DNA from: an uncultured Clostridia bacterium | Lineage (GTDB): Bacteria; Bacillota; Clostridia; Christensenellales; QALW01 | DNA length: 17,313 nt | Reading direction: 5' to 3' | Assembly: GCA_900550765.1 (NCBI GenBank) | Contig: URTC01000003.1 | Span: 1-17,313 of the forward strand | Shown: piece by piece, positions 1 to 6,109 of the stretch | Position numbering within the stretch: the first letter of the stretch is position 1 | How the letters are laid out: every line of letters starts with the position of its first letter | Made by a program: the position numbers and the translations under genes | The notes under the pieces: generated by a model | Seen by the model: only the letters and a program-made list of their open reading frames with translations | The model's database searches: none | What the model was told of the DNA's origin: nothing

Positions 1-560
1 TTACCGGCAGTATCTTTATTTCTTCGGATAAAGCCAAAGGCTTTATTACTGCAGCTGACGTTAAGAATGGCAAGGTACAGAAGAGCTTTACTGTTTACAA
101 TACCGGTAAGCATGCCATTCAGGTACAGTTTTCTGCATCGGTTCTGCATCAGGGAACGCCGGAATCTTGGGAAGCTGTAAAAAATACCGAGTGGTATACG
201 ATTCCTGCGGGACAGAGCCAGTTGATTACCTATGAATGTGATGCGAAGGTAACGATTAATACAAAGGGATTTGAAAAAGAATATTCTTACGATCAATTCT
301 TCCCGCGGTTTGATATCAAAGCTGAAGGAGATACCGTAAAGGCGGGTACTTCGTTTATTGTAGCGGGTATCAGTCCGGAAGTGCTTATGCAGCTGGATTC
401 TTCCAATGCAAAGGAAAGCATGACGGTTTCGATGGTATATGAGCTGCCCACTAACAGCAGACCCGGCGGAGACCTTCTTCCGGTTGCGCTGATTGCAGCG
501 GTAGTTGCAGCAGCGGTAGTGCTGGTAGTAGTAGCCAAAAAGAAAAAAGAGCAGGAGTAA
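1..560 (+). CDS. Membrane-anchored surface protein, C-terminal part (5' end outside window)
   Basis: The reading frame is open from base 3 to the TAA at 558-560, so only about 185 C-terminal residues are visible. The TTG at 222 is an internal codon and not a start, because the frame continues upstream with well-formed beta-rich sequence. The visible part is rich in beta-branched and polar residues, as in an extracellular beta-sandwich. It ends with a Pro/Gly linker, one hydrophobic segment of about 20 residues (bases about 474-536, LLPVALIAAVVAAAVVLVVV) and a lysine-rich tail (KKKK). This is a C-terminal stop-transfer anchor with the body outside the cell. I do not recognise a catalytic or binding family, so the function is unknown. 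A strong terminator follows the gene. Confidence 0.8.
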   Translation, partial: TGSIFISSDKAKGFITAADVKNGKVQKSFTVYNTGKHAIQVQFSASVLHQGTPESWEAVKNTEWYTIPAGQSQLITYECDAKVTINTKGFEKEYSYDQFFPRFDIKAEGDTVKAGTSFIVAGISPEVLMQLDSSNAKESMTVSMVYELPTNSRPGGDLLPVALIAAVVAAAVVLVVVAKKKKEQE

Positions 561-574
561 GCCTGTCAAAATTT

Positions 575-602
575 AAAGAGCCGCATTGCGGCTCTTTTTT
601 TG
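575..602 (+). terminator. Rho-independent terminator of the surface-protein gene
   Basis: A perfect stem (AAAGAGCCGC at 575-584 with GCGGCTCTTT at 588-597) closes an ATT loop and runs into a T-tract to 601. It lies 15 bases after the stop codon. Confidence 0.92.
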
Positions 603-663
603 TGCAGAAGCTCTTTAAAAGGACGGTTGCAAAGCGCCGTATTGATAAGCTGGCGGAAAAATA

Positions 664-697
664 AAAAATACTCCTCCGTTTATGGAAGAGTATTTTT
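664..697 (-). terminator. Terminator of the zinc-ribbon membrane-protein gene
   Basis: AAAAATACTC (664-673) pairs with GAGTATTTTT (688-697), with further CTCC/GGA pairing inside the hairpin. Read on the minus strand, the stem ends in a U-rich run just after the stop at 702. The A/T-rich flanks on both sides could let it work in both directions. Confidence 0.8.
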
Positions 698-701
698 GTT
701 A

Positions 702-1214
702 TTATTTTAAAAAGCTTAATCCGCTGACAATCGGCGGCTCTTTTGCCTTTCCGGCGCAGACAGAAAAAAAGCAAATGATGCGTACAACCAGTAAAATGAT
801 CATGCAAACAGCGCCTGCGATCGGAACAAGGATGGTCCAGAACAGGATTATCATACAAAGGATTATCAGCATAGAAACGATTTCGATCTTTAGAGCCTGA
901 CGCACATGAAAAGCGGCATATTTTGAGGAATTTGCGGCTAAAAGCGCGATAATAATGCCAATAAAACTAAGCATATACGGCGCCATGGCAATGACTTTGT
1001 TTTGTGAAATATCCGCCGCATCAAATTCGGCGGTATGATCTGTGGGCGGAACTTGATATTGCTGCTGATACTGTTGTTGATATTGCTGCTGTTGTTGATA
1101 TTGTTGTTGCTGTTGTTGTTCCGGCTGGGCTTGAACTGCAAGCGAAGCGCCGCATACATTACAGAACATTGCAGCATCACTGCATTGATTGCTGCATTTA
1201 GGACAAACTTTCAT
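702..1214 (-). CDS. Zinc-ribbon, Gln/Tyr-rich linker, DUF4870/Tic20-like membrane protein
   Basis: The 170-residue protein has three parts. Residues 4-21 form a zinc ribbon with paired CPKC and CNVC knuckles. Residues about 27-54 are a low-complexity linker of Gln runs broken by Tyr. Residues about 75-160 carry hydrophobic helices; the stretch YAAFHVRQALKI just before the second helix is typical of DUF4870/Tic20-like four-helix membrane proteins. The start is secure: AGGAGG stands 9 bases before the ATG, with a promoter behind it. It is probably an inner-membrane protein with a cytoplasmic metal-binding N-terminus. The molecular role of this architecture is not established. It is a single-gene transcription unit. 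Confidence 0.85.
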   Translation of the reverse strand: MKVCPKCSNQCSDAAMFCNVCGASLAVQAQPEQQQQQQYQQQQQYQQQYQQQYQVPPTDHTAEFDAADISQNKVIAMAPYMLSFIGIIIALLAANSSKYAAFHVRQALKIEIVSMLIILCMIILFWTILVPIAGAVCMIILLVVRIICFFSVCAGKAKEPPIVSGLSFLK

Positions 1215-1247
1215 AAAGCAAAACCTCCTATTATTTTTTCTTTTTTG

Positions 1248-1275
1248 ATTATAGCATTTTTTTACTGTTTGTCAA
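1248..1275 (-). promoter_or_regulatory. Sigma-A-type promoter with extended -10
   Basis: On the minus strand TTGACA (1275-1270) is followed by a 16-base spacer and TATAAT (1253-1248), with TGC directly before the -10. It drives the zinc-ribbon protein gene that starts at 1214. Confidence 0.85.
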
Positions 1276-1320
1276 TACGGTGCAGTAGCATATTTTTATA
1301 TGCAAAGGTATAGAAAGCCA

Positions 1321-1353
1321 AATAAAAAACTATCGGAACGTTAGCTCCGATAG
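1321..1353 (-). terminator. Terminator of the helical-bundle gene
   Basis: CTATCGGA (1330-1337) and TCCGATAG (1346-1353) form a stem that, on the minus strand, runs into a U-rich tract (complement of the A-run at 1321-1329). It follows the stop at 1373 by about 20 bases. Confidence 0.85.
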
Positions 1354-1372
1354 CAGAGAGGGGAGATCCGCT

Positions 1373-1807
1373 TTAGAGATAACAGCGGATATCGGTGACG
1401 AGCTGTTCTTCTGATTGAATCAAACGTTTGGTAAGGTCTTTTGAGCGTTCATCTGCCGCCTGATACTGATTCAGATATTTGTGTAGGGATTTTACACCCA
1501 TATTGCAGCCGTCGGTCATCAGATCGGCGATGGATTCATCCGAAGCGTCTGCAGCTAATCTCATATGTGTTTTCATCCATGACATGCTTTTGGCCATGGG
1601 ATTCGGTGCCTTTCCGTCATCCTGATATTGATCTAAAAGCTCCTGGATCTCACGGTCTAATTGTTCATGCTCCGCCTTGCACTGCTCCATGCGTTCATGA
1701 AACGGTTCCTTTTGAATGAGATCCAGAACTTCGTTGATAGAAGAAACGCCCATTTTTACGCCGGCATCACATTCGCGCAGCAGTTTTATCGTATCCTGTT
1801 CAATCAT
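1373..1807 (-). CDS. Predicted all-helical (ferritin-like/DUF2383-type) protein
   Basis: The 144-residue soluble protein is almost entirely amphipathic helix, with many Glu, Lys, Asp and Gln and no membrane segment or signal peptide. The helix-rich pattern, with a central SIADLMTDGCNMGVKSLHKYL segment, recalls small four-helix-bundle proteins of the ferritin-like/DUF2383 kind common in Clostridia. I assign that fold by resemblance only. No clear di-iron ExxH pair is visible, so iron binding should not be assumed. The start is supported by AAGGAGG seven bases upstream of the ATG and by a promoter 20-50 bases further back. It is monocistronic, with its own terminator. Confidence 0.75.
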   Translation of the reverse strand: MIEQDTIKLLRECDAGVKMGVSSINEVLDLIQKEPFHERMEQCKAEHEQLDREIQELLDQYQDDGKAPNPMAKSMSWMKTHMRLAADASDESIADLMTDGCNMGVKSLHKYLNQYQAADERSKDLTKRLIQSEEQLVTDIRCYL

Positions 1808-1827
1808 CTTTATGCCTCCTTTTTTTT

Positions 1828-1857
1828 AGTATACCCGATTCTCAGCGGTTTTTTCAA
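1828..1857 (-). promoter_or_regulatory. Promoter of the helical-bundle gene
   Basis: On the minus strand TTGAAA (1857-1852), an 18-base spacer and TATACT (1833-1828) precede the AAGGAGG site of the gene that starts at 1807. Confidence 0.6.
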
Positions 1858-1898
1858 AAAACAATACGCCGGTACTTTCTTCTGTTTGCAAAATAAAA

Positions 1899-1962
1899 TT
1901 TGAACCAGAATGATGGAATCGATAAAAGCGGCATGCCGTACAAAGAGAGAGGATGGTTCAAA
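1899..1962. repeat. Short inverted repeat in gene-free DNA
   Basis: TTTGAACCA (1899-1907) is matched by TGGTTCAAA (1954-1962) around a 46-base core that contains the palindrome GCATGC. It lies between the helical-bundle gene and the transporter gene. It could be an RNA hairpin or a remnant of a small mobile element, and nothing else in it suggests a function. Confidence 0.4.
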
Positions 1963-2053
1963 AAATAGACTTTGATTCAAGATAGGATCGTTTGAAGGAC
2001 GGAATTGCATAAACATTATGCTAATATGGTTGGTTTTATAGCGCAGCGGCGGT

Positions 2054-3367
2054 TTATTTGATTTCCTGTACTTCCTGTTTTTTTAATGTATATTCTTCTG
2101 CTGTGGAAATTAACAAGTGAAAAACCATACCGAATCCAAACATCCAGATTATGGTATCCATTGTCATAATTAAGATATTTGTTTTATATAGTATGAAAAA
2201 GATTCCGTAATATAAAAAATTGACAAAAAGAGAGTTTATCGCATTGTATTTTGTTTTTCCAAGTCCGATAAATATATTATCTGGCACTGCAGAAAAGGCG
2301 TAAGCAAAATAAAAGGGGAATAATTTAAGGGTAATAGATAGAATTTGCTGATAGTTCGTAAGAAATTCTACATTCCGGTAAAAGATGCCCCATAACGGGA
2401 TGCTTGCAATCCATACAAAGAATATGATAAACAGTACGGTATAGTAATGGCTTTTTTTAAGATTTTTATATCCGGCCGCGCAATCTTTTTTAATAATCTC
2501 GGCTAATGCATTGATCGGAACCAGCAGATACCCCCATATAAAATTATTGGCGAGCCAATAATTTCCCTGTTCGGCTACCATATTTACCATTTTTCCGATC
2601 ATCAGCGCATAGAAGATATTATCTATAAACTGCTGAGCGCCTGAAAAGAGTCCGGTTTTTGCCCATTCTTTTAAGATGGCGGTATCTGATTTTTTAAATT
2701 TTGAAGGAGAGAGATCGTGATAGAGAGCTAACAATAAAATACTGAAAAAACTTAATATGATATTTGTGAGGATATTCGAAAGGGCAACGCCTTCCACCTT
2801 AAAATACGGGATCATGATAAAATCGGAAAGAATCAGCAGCACTGCCTGTACAAGGAGAAGAATGTAAACATTTTTCACTCTGTTTCTTACGATAAAAACT
2901 ACCTTGATAAATGTGGGAATTACTCCTACGGTAAAGGCTGCAGTCTCTAATATCAGATATCGGAATATTGCAGATACATCTGTTTCCGCCGGGTTCATAA
3001 AGGCAATAAGCTTTTGCCCGTAAAAAAATACGCCAAGCTGAAATAAAGCATAGAAAAGGACGGTGAGGATCCCAGCTTTAAAAACGAAATATTTAAAATC
3101 GTCTTTTGACTGAACCGATATTTTGTTGAGGATGGAATAGAGAGGAATGACGATAAACGCCAGAAGGGTTTCGTTGATCAGATCAAACCATTCCATTTGA
3201 CCGATAATATCGAACCCCTCGGCAGAAATATTTACAGAAACTATAAATGTGCGCACGGTTTGATACATTGTAGGAACCAGTGCGGAAAGGCATAGTGCGA
3301 AAAAGAGCTTAAGATTAAATTGTTTATCATTCTTTGGTTTTTGGTTGTGTATCTTTCTTTTGAACAT
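2054..3367 (-). CDS. MATE/flippase-like multi-pass transporter
   Basis: The 437-residue integral membrane protein has about twelve hydrophobic helices and a basic N-terminus. Helix spacing, the length and a pseudo-repeated organisation fit the MATE/MOP (multidrug and oligosaccharide flippase) superfamily: an SALVPTMYQTVRTFIVS opening, helices near residues 105-125, and a second half beginning about residue 230 with GLFSGAQQFIDNIFYALMIG. Such proteins export cationic drugs or metabolites by Na+ or H+ antiport, or flip lipid-linked saccharides. The substrate cannot be read from the sequence. The ATG has only a weak upstream ribosome site (CGGGT), so expression may be low. It is AT-richer than the GH2 gene and appears to stand alone. 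Confidence 0.8.
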   Translation of the reverse strand: MFKRKIHNQKPKNDKQFNLKLFFALCLSALVPTMYQTVRTFIVSVNISAEGFDIIGQMEWFDLINETLLAFIVIPLYSILNKISVQSKDDFKYFVFKAGILTVLFYALFQLGVFFYGQKLIAFMNPAETDVSAIFRYLILETAAFTVGVIPTFIKVVFIVRNRVKNVYILLLVQAVLLILSDFIMIPYFKVEGVALSNILTNIILSFFSILLLALYHDLSPSKFKKSDTAILKEWAKTGLFSGAQQFIDNIFYALMIGKMVNMVAEQGNYWLANNFIWGYLLVPINALAEIIKKDCAAGYKNLKKSHYYTVLFIIFFVWIASIPLWGIFYRNVEFLTNYQQILSITLKLFPFYFAYAFSAVPDNIFIGLGKTKYNAINSLFVNFLYYGIFFILYKTNILIMTMDTIIWMFGFGMVFHLLISTAEEYTLKKQEVQEIK

Positions 3368-3600
3368 TTTTTTACCCGTTGTATTTTTATAGTGTGAAAA
3401 ATATTTTTTAAAAGATAGAGCGTATTATAAAGGTCTGGCATTGCCGGGGGCGGGGAATCCTCTTCCTTTTGCTGGGGGAACGTTTGCTTTACTTGGAGGA
3501 TAACAATCAGCAGGATGGCAAGCGATGATTGCCGGCGATTTTTTCGGTAGGCTTCAATTATTTTCTTATTATAATATATCGGACTGATTTTGTATATCTG

Positions 3601-3630
3601 TTGATAAGTTGGGCAGTCTATCCTTTATAA
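3601..3630 (+). promoter_or_regulatory. Promoter of the tocopherol-cyclase-like gene
   Basis: TTGATA (3601-3606), an 18-base spacer and TATAAG (3625-3630) place the transcript start near 3637. An alternative -10 (TATACT, 3632-3637) has a poorer -35. With either, the leader is very short. Confidence 0.65.
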
Positions 3631-3654
3631 GTATACTAAATTATGGAGGCAAAA

Positions 3655-4503
3655 TTGCATCGCAGCGGATATTTTAAAGGGTGGTACTTTAAATGCTGTA
3701 CCGGGGAAAAAACGGTTGCGTTTATTCCCGCATATCATTACAGCAATAACAGAAGGACAGCGTCATTGCAGATCATAACCGATCATACGGCGTATCATTT
3801 GCCGTTTGAATCGTTGGAATACAGCGATAAACCGTTATCTGTAAAAATTGGAAATTGTGATTTTGGGGCAAAAGGAATTCATTTAAATTTTAGAGACCAG
3901 CATTTTAAGTTCGAGGGATCCCTCCTCTTTCGTTCCCTTTCGCCCATCCGTTATAATATTATGGGGCCGTTTGCTCTTGTGCCGTTTATGCAGTGCAGAC
4001 ATAGCGTTTACAGCATGACTCACGAAATTGACGGGCAAATTATATTCAATGATCAGCTGTTTGAGTTTCATCACGGAACCGGATATATCGAAGGTGATAG
4101 AGGATATTCTTTTCCCAAACGTTATATTTGGACGCAGTGCTGTTTTAAAAACGGATCATTGCTGTTATCGGTAGCGGATATCCCTTTGCTGGGCATTCAT
4201 TTTACAGGTATTATCGGCATTGTTTTTTTGAACGGAAAGGAATACCGCATTGCGACGTATCTCGGCGCGCGTGTAAAACGAATTGAAAAAAATACAGTTA
4301 CTGTCAAGCAGGGAAATTTTGAGTTCACCGCAATGATGTTAAAAAATAATGCCCAGCCGCTTTTAGCCCCGGTAAACGGTAATATGTGCAGAACGATTCA
4401 TGAGAGCGCGTCCTGCAAAGCGTATTATCGCTTTTCGTATAAGGATAAGGTTTTGTGTGAATTCGTCAGCGATAAAGCTGGTTTTGAATTTGAATATCAT
4501 TGA
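3655..4503 (+). CDS. Tocopherol-cyclase-like family protein
   Basis: The protein has 282 residues from a TTG start. It opens with SGYFKGWYFKCC, the Y-F-x-G-W-Y-F-K signature of the tocopherol cyclase-like family (PF14249 type). It also carries SLSPIRYNIMGPF, the MQCRHSVYSM segment, GTGYIEGDRGYSFPKRYIW and an ESASCKAYYRF stretch near the C-terminus, all at positions usual for the bacterial members. Plant homologues close the chromanol ring of vitamin E. Bacterial members in anaerobes have no established substrate, so cyclase activity is not claimed. An in-frame ATG at 3643 exists, but GGAGG (3645-3649) lies inside it and stands five bases before the TTG at 3655, so the TTG is preferred. There is no signal peptide. 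Confidence 0.85.
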   Translation: MHRSGYFKGWYFKCCTGEKTVAFIPAYHYSNNRRTASLQIITDHTAYHLPFESLEYSDKPLSVKIGNCDFGAKGIHLNFRDQHFKFEGSLLFRSLSPIRYNIMGPFALVPFMQCRHSVYSMTHEIDGQIIFNDQLFEFHHGTGYIEGDRGYSFPKRYIWTQCCFKNGSLLLSVADIPLLGIHFTGIIGIVFLNGKEYRIATYLGARVKRIEKNTVTVKQGNFEFTAMMLKNNAQPLLAPVNGNMCRTIHESASCKAYYRFSYKDKVLCEFVSDKAGFEFEYH

Positions 4504-4644
4504 GTTCGATTTTTTTAAGTAAACGGCGAAGGCCGACGTGAAATTTTATTGGGGACTTGAACCAACAGAATGACTCATTGAGATTTTTTCTATTACAAAC
4601 ATAGTTGCCGTCTGCGTCTCTGTTTATAGGTGCAGCGGTAAGTT

Positions 4645-4939
4645 GAAATTGCAAGCAACGACTGGCTCATTTTCTCGTTAATATAATCCGGCATATTCAG
4701 CGGATTTATCTAATATTCAGTTTTTACTGTTTCTTTCAATATAGTGTGCCTTTTAGAAACAAAGTCTGCTTTGCCCGTGATTTGCCTTATGTTTATTAGC
4801 GTCTGTACTTGTTTCGCTACGAAGTATTCTGGATATTACGGTTTCTTTTTTTTATTAGATGACGTTGCGGTTTTACTATTCTTGCGGCAAAAGCAATTGA
4901 TTGGTCTATTAAGTAATTTTCTTTGTATATCGCATTCAT
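4645..4939 (-). pseudogene. Decayed four-helix-bundle protein gene (S23 / 23S rRNA intervening-sequence type)
   Basis: Three minus-strand frames, read in order, rebuild a typical four-helix-bundle protein. From the ATG at 4939, ENYLIDQSIAFAARIV matches the usual N-terminal helix. A frameshift at an eight-A tract (complement of 4846-4853) leads to KETVISRILRSETSTDAN, the degraded form of the family's SKQLLRSGTSIGAN core, then ANHGQS. A second frameshift near 4770 gives ADFVSK and LKETVKTEY, followed by TAG (4712-4710) where the family has Trp, so TGG has become TAG. Then comes MPDYINEKMSQSLLA, which fits the last helix. At least two frameshifts and one nonsense codon mean the gene is dead. Intact members occur inside 23S rRNA intervening sequences, beside diversity-generating retroelements (Avd), or free-standing. 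The family call rests on remembered consensus, not on a search. Confidence 0.75.
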
Positions 4940-4978
4940 CCGCAAAGCGACTTCACCGGGGCGTTTGGATCTTTAGAC

Positions 4979-5038
4979 GCGAAAATAAGAGGAACAGACT
5001 GCCTATAAAATCAGGAGTGGTGTTCCTCATTTTCACGC
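4979..5038. repeat. Large imperfect inverted repeat
   Basis: GCGAAAATAAGAGGAACA (4979-4996) is complementary to TGTTCCTCATTTTCACGC (5021-5038), with two 2-base bulges and a 24-base loop. It lies just after the stop of the BNR-protein gene on the minus strand, so it could act as a 3' mRNA hairpin. No U-tract follows, so it is not a standard terminator. It also sits directly upstream of the decayed four-helix-bundle gene. Confidence 0.7.
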
Positions 5039-5043
5039 AAATT

Positions 5044-6108
5044 TTACAGCTCAACATCAAACATAAGCGCTGTATGACGGTTATGTTCTATACTGAATTT
5101 TATATGCCCGTTTTCATAAAAGCCATCGGAGTAGGAATATGAACCGGGGAAATTCGTTAAAACCGTTTTGTTTTTCCAAGTTTTCATATCGTCATCGCTT
5201 ATCCAAAGGCAGAGAGGGAAGCGGCGCCCGTAACTGCGCCCTGAATTTATAAATTCGTTATTGTTAGGCGTATGTATCAGTGCAATTCTCCCGTTGTCAA
5301 GTTTCAGCAGTTTCGGTTTGTTTGAGGGATTGGGAATATCGGTTTTTATACATTTGCTCCAAGTTTCTCCGCCGTCGTGACTATCGCATCTCCAGAGCCA
5401 GCCGCTTCCGCAGTGGCGCATAAGCATAACTATAGTGCCCTCCGATAATTCGACGATTGTAGGTTCGCTCCAAATCCATCCGGGATTTACGGGTGTTCCG
5501 TCAACTTCCGTATCTTTCATATACATGCGACAAGCGTTATGGCGCGTATATGATTTGCCGCCATCGCTGCTGATTATCACACCGCTTTCGCAATACGGAA
5601 TATTTGTATCAGCAATGTTATTACTTTTTTCCTCAAAAAATACTCTGTCGTGCTCTTCTTTCGTCACCGGATAATTTTGATACGGAGTGAGAATATTACC
5701 GTTTGATGTTGTTATTGTGCCGCGGATAAAAGTATATTCCGGAAAATGCGGGGGAGGACCCGCGTTTTTCCATGTGTGACCGTTGTCATAACTTTTCATC
5801 ATAACGCATTTCCAATCCAAAAAATATCCCGTATGAACAGTGAGGTATGCCGTTATCTCATTCCCTAAGATGGTGACTTCCGTACAATATACAGCATTTC
5901 CGTCTTCAGGATACACAGGTACATTACCTGTCCAAGTTTTACCGTCGTCATTGCTGTAATACGCATAAACCCTATTTTCCGGGTGCGGCTCCGTTGGGCC
6001 GCCGCATTGACTGATACAGAGAAGTTCACCGTTTGCTGTTTTGCGCAAAATTGGCTCACAGCAGAGTGTGCTTGTGCAAATTTGCTCAATTCTAATGCTT
6101 TTAACCAT
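5044..6108 (-). CDS. Cytoplasmic BNR beta-propeller (sialidase-fold) protein
   Basis: The 354-residue protein has five Asp-box (BNR) motifs of the S-x-D-x-G-x-T-W type: residues 52-59 (SNDDGKTW), 106-113 (SYDNGHTW), 180-187 (SSDGGKSY), 243-250 (SHDGGETW) and a degenerate one at 304-311 (SDDDMKTW). This spacing defines a six-bladed sialidase-fold propeller. Candidate active-site elements are an early Arg (R22), the WSEPTIVEL segment, R231, the Arg pair at 295-296 and SYSDG near 323-327, which recall exo-sialidase positions. There is no signal peptide or anchor, so it should act in the cytoplasm on an imported substrate. It starts two bases after the stop of the kinase-aldolase gene, with GGGAG upstream, so the two are translationally coupled. 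A true sialidase is possible but unproven. Another glycan hydrolase or lyase of this fold is equally plausible. Confidence 0.85.
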   Translation of the reverse strand: MVKSIRIEQICTSTLCCEPILRKTANGELLCISQCGGPTEPHPENRVYAYYSNDDGKTWTGNVPVYPEDGNAVYCTEVTILGNEITAYLTVHTGYFLDWKCVMMKSYDNGHTWKNAGPPPHFPEYTFIRGTITTSNGNILTPYQNYPVTKEEHDRVFFEEKSNNIADTNIPYCESGVIISSDGGKSYTRHNACRMYMKDTEVDGTPVNPGWIWSEPTIVELSEGTIVMLMRHCGSGWLWRCDSHDGGETWSKCIKTDIPNPSNKPKLLKLDNGRIALIHTPNNNEFINSGRSYGRRFPLCLWISDDDMKTWKNKTVLTNFPGSYSYSDGFYENGHIKFSIEHNRHTALMFDVEL

Positions 6109-6109
6109 A

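Larger units (their letters stand above)
4504..5043. other. 540-base stretch without an intact gene
   Basis: It lies between the convergent ends of the tocopherol-cyclase-like gene and the BNR-protein gene. It contains a decayed four-helix-bundle gene (4645-4939, minus) and a large inverted repeat (4979-5038), listed separately. The remaining part (4504-4644) shows no coding pattern or clear terminator. The short open frames on either strand are not credible genes. Confidence 0.7.

Noticed and set aside
1053..1125. Repetitive triplets that look like a short tandem-repeat or CRISPR-like array
   Set aside because: The repeats are glutamine/tyrosine codons inside a secure coding frame, with no spacer structure.
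1810..2016. Minus-strand open frame of 68 codons between the helical-bundle and transporter genes
   Set aside because: There is no ribosome site, the promoter of the neighbouring gene lies inside it, and the composition is not protein-like.
3428..3502. GC-rich patch encoding GLALPGAGNPLPFAGGTFAL on the plus strand
   Set aside because: The frame is about 30 codons with a stop just upstream and no start signals. It may be a remnant, but nothing supports a gene.
4551..4563. Minus-strand GGTTCAAGTCCCC resembling a tRNA T-arm, a possible attachment-site remnant
   Set aside because: The five-base T-stem does not pair, no acceptor or anticodon arm is near, and it does not match the 3' end of either tRNA in the window. 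No integrase is present.
4744..5142. Plus-strand open frame of 132 codons
   Set aside because: It overlaps the fossil minus-strand gene, the inverted repeat and the end of the BNR gene, and has no ribosome site or recognisable domain.
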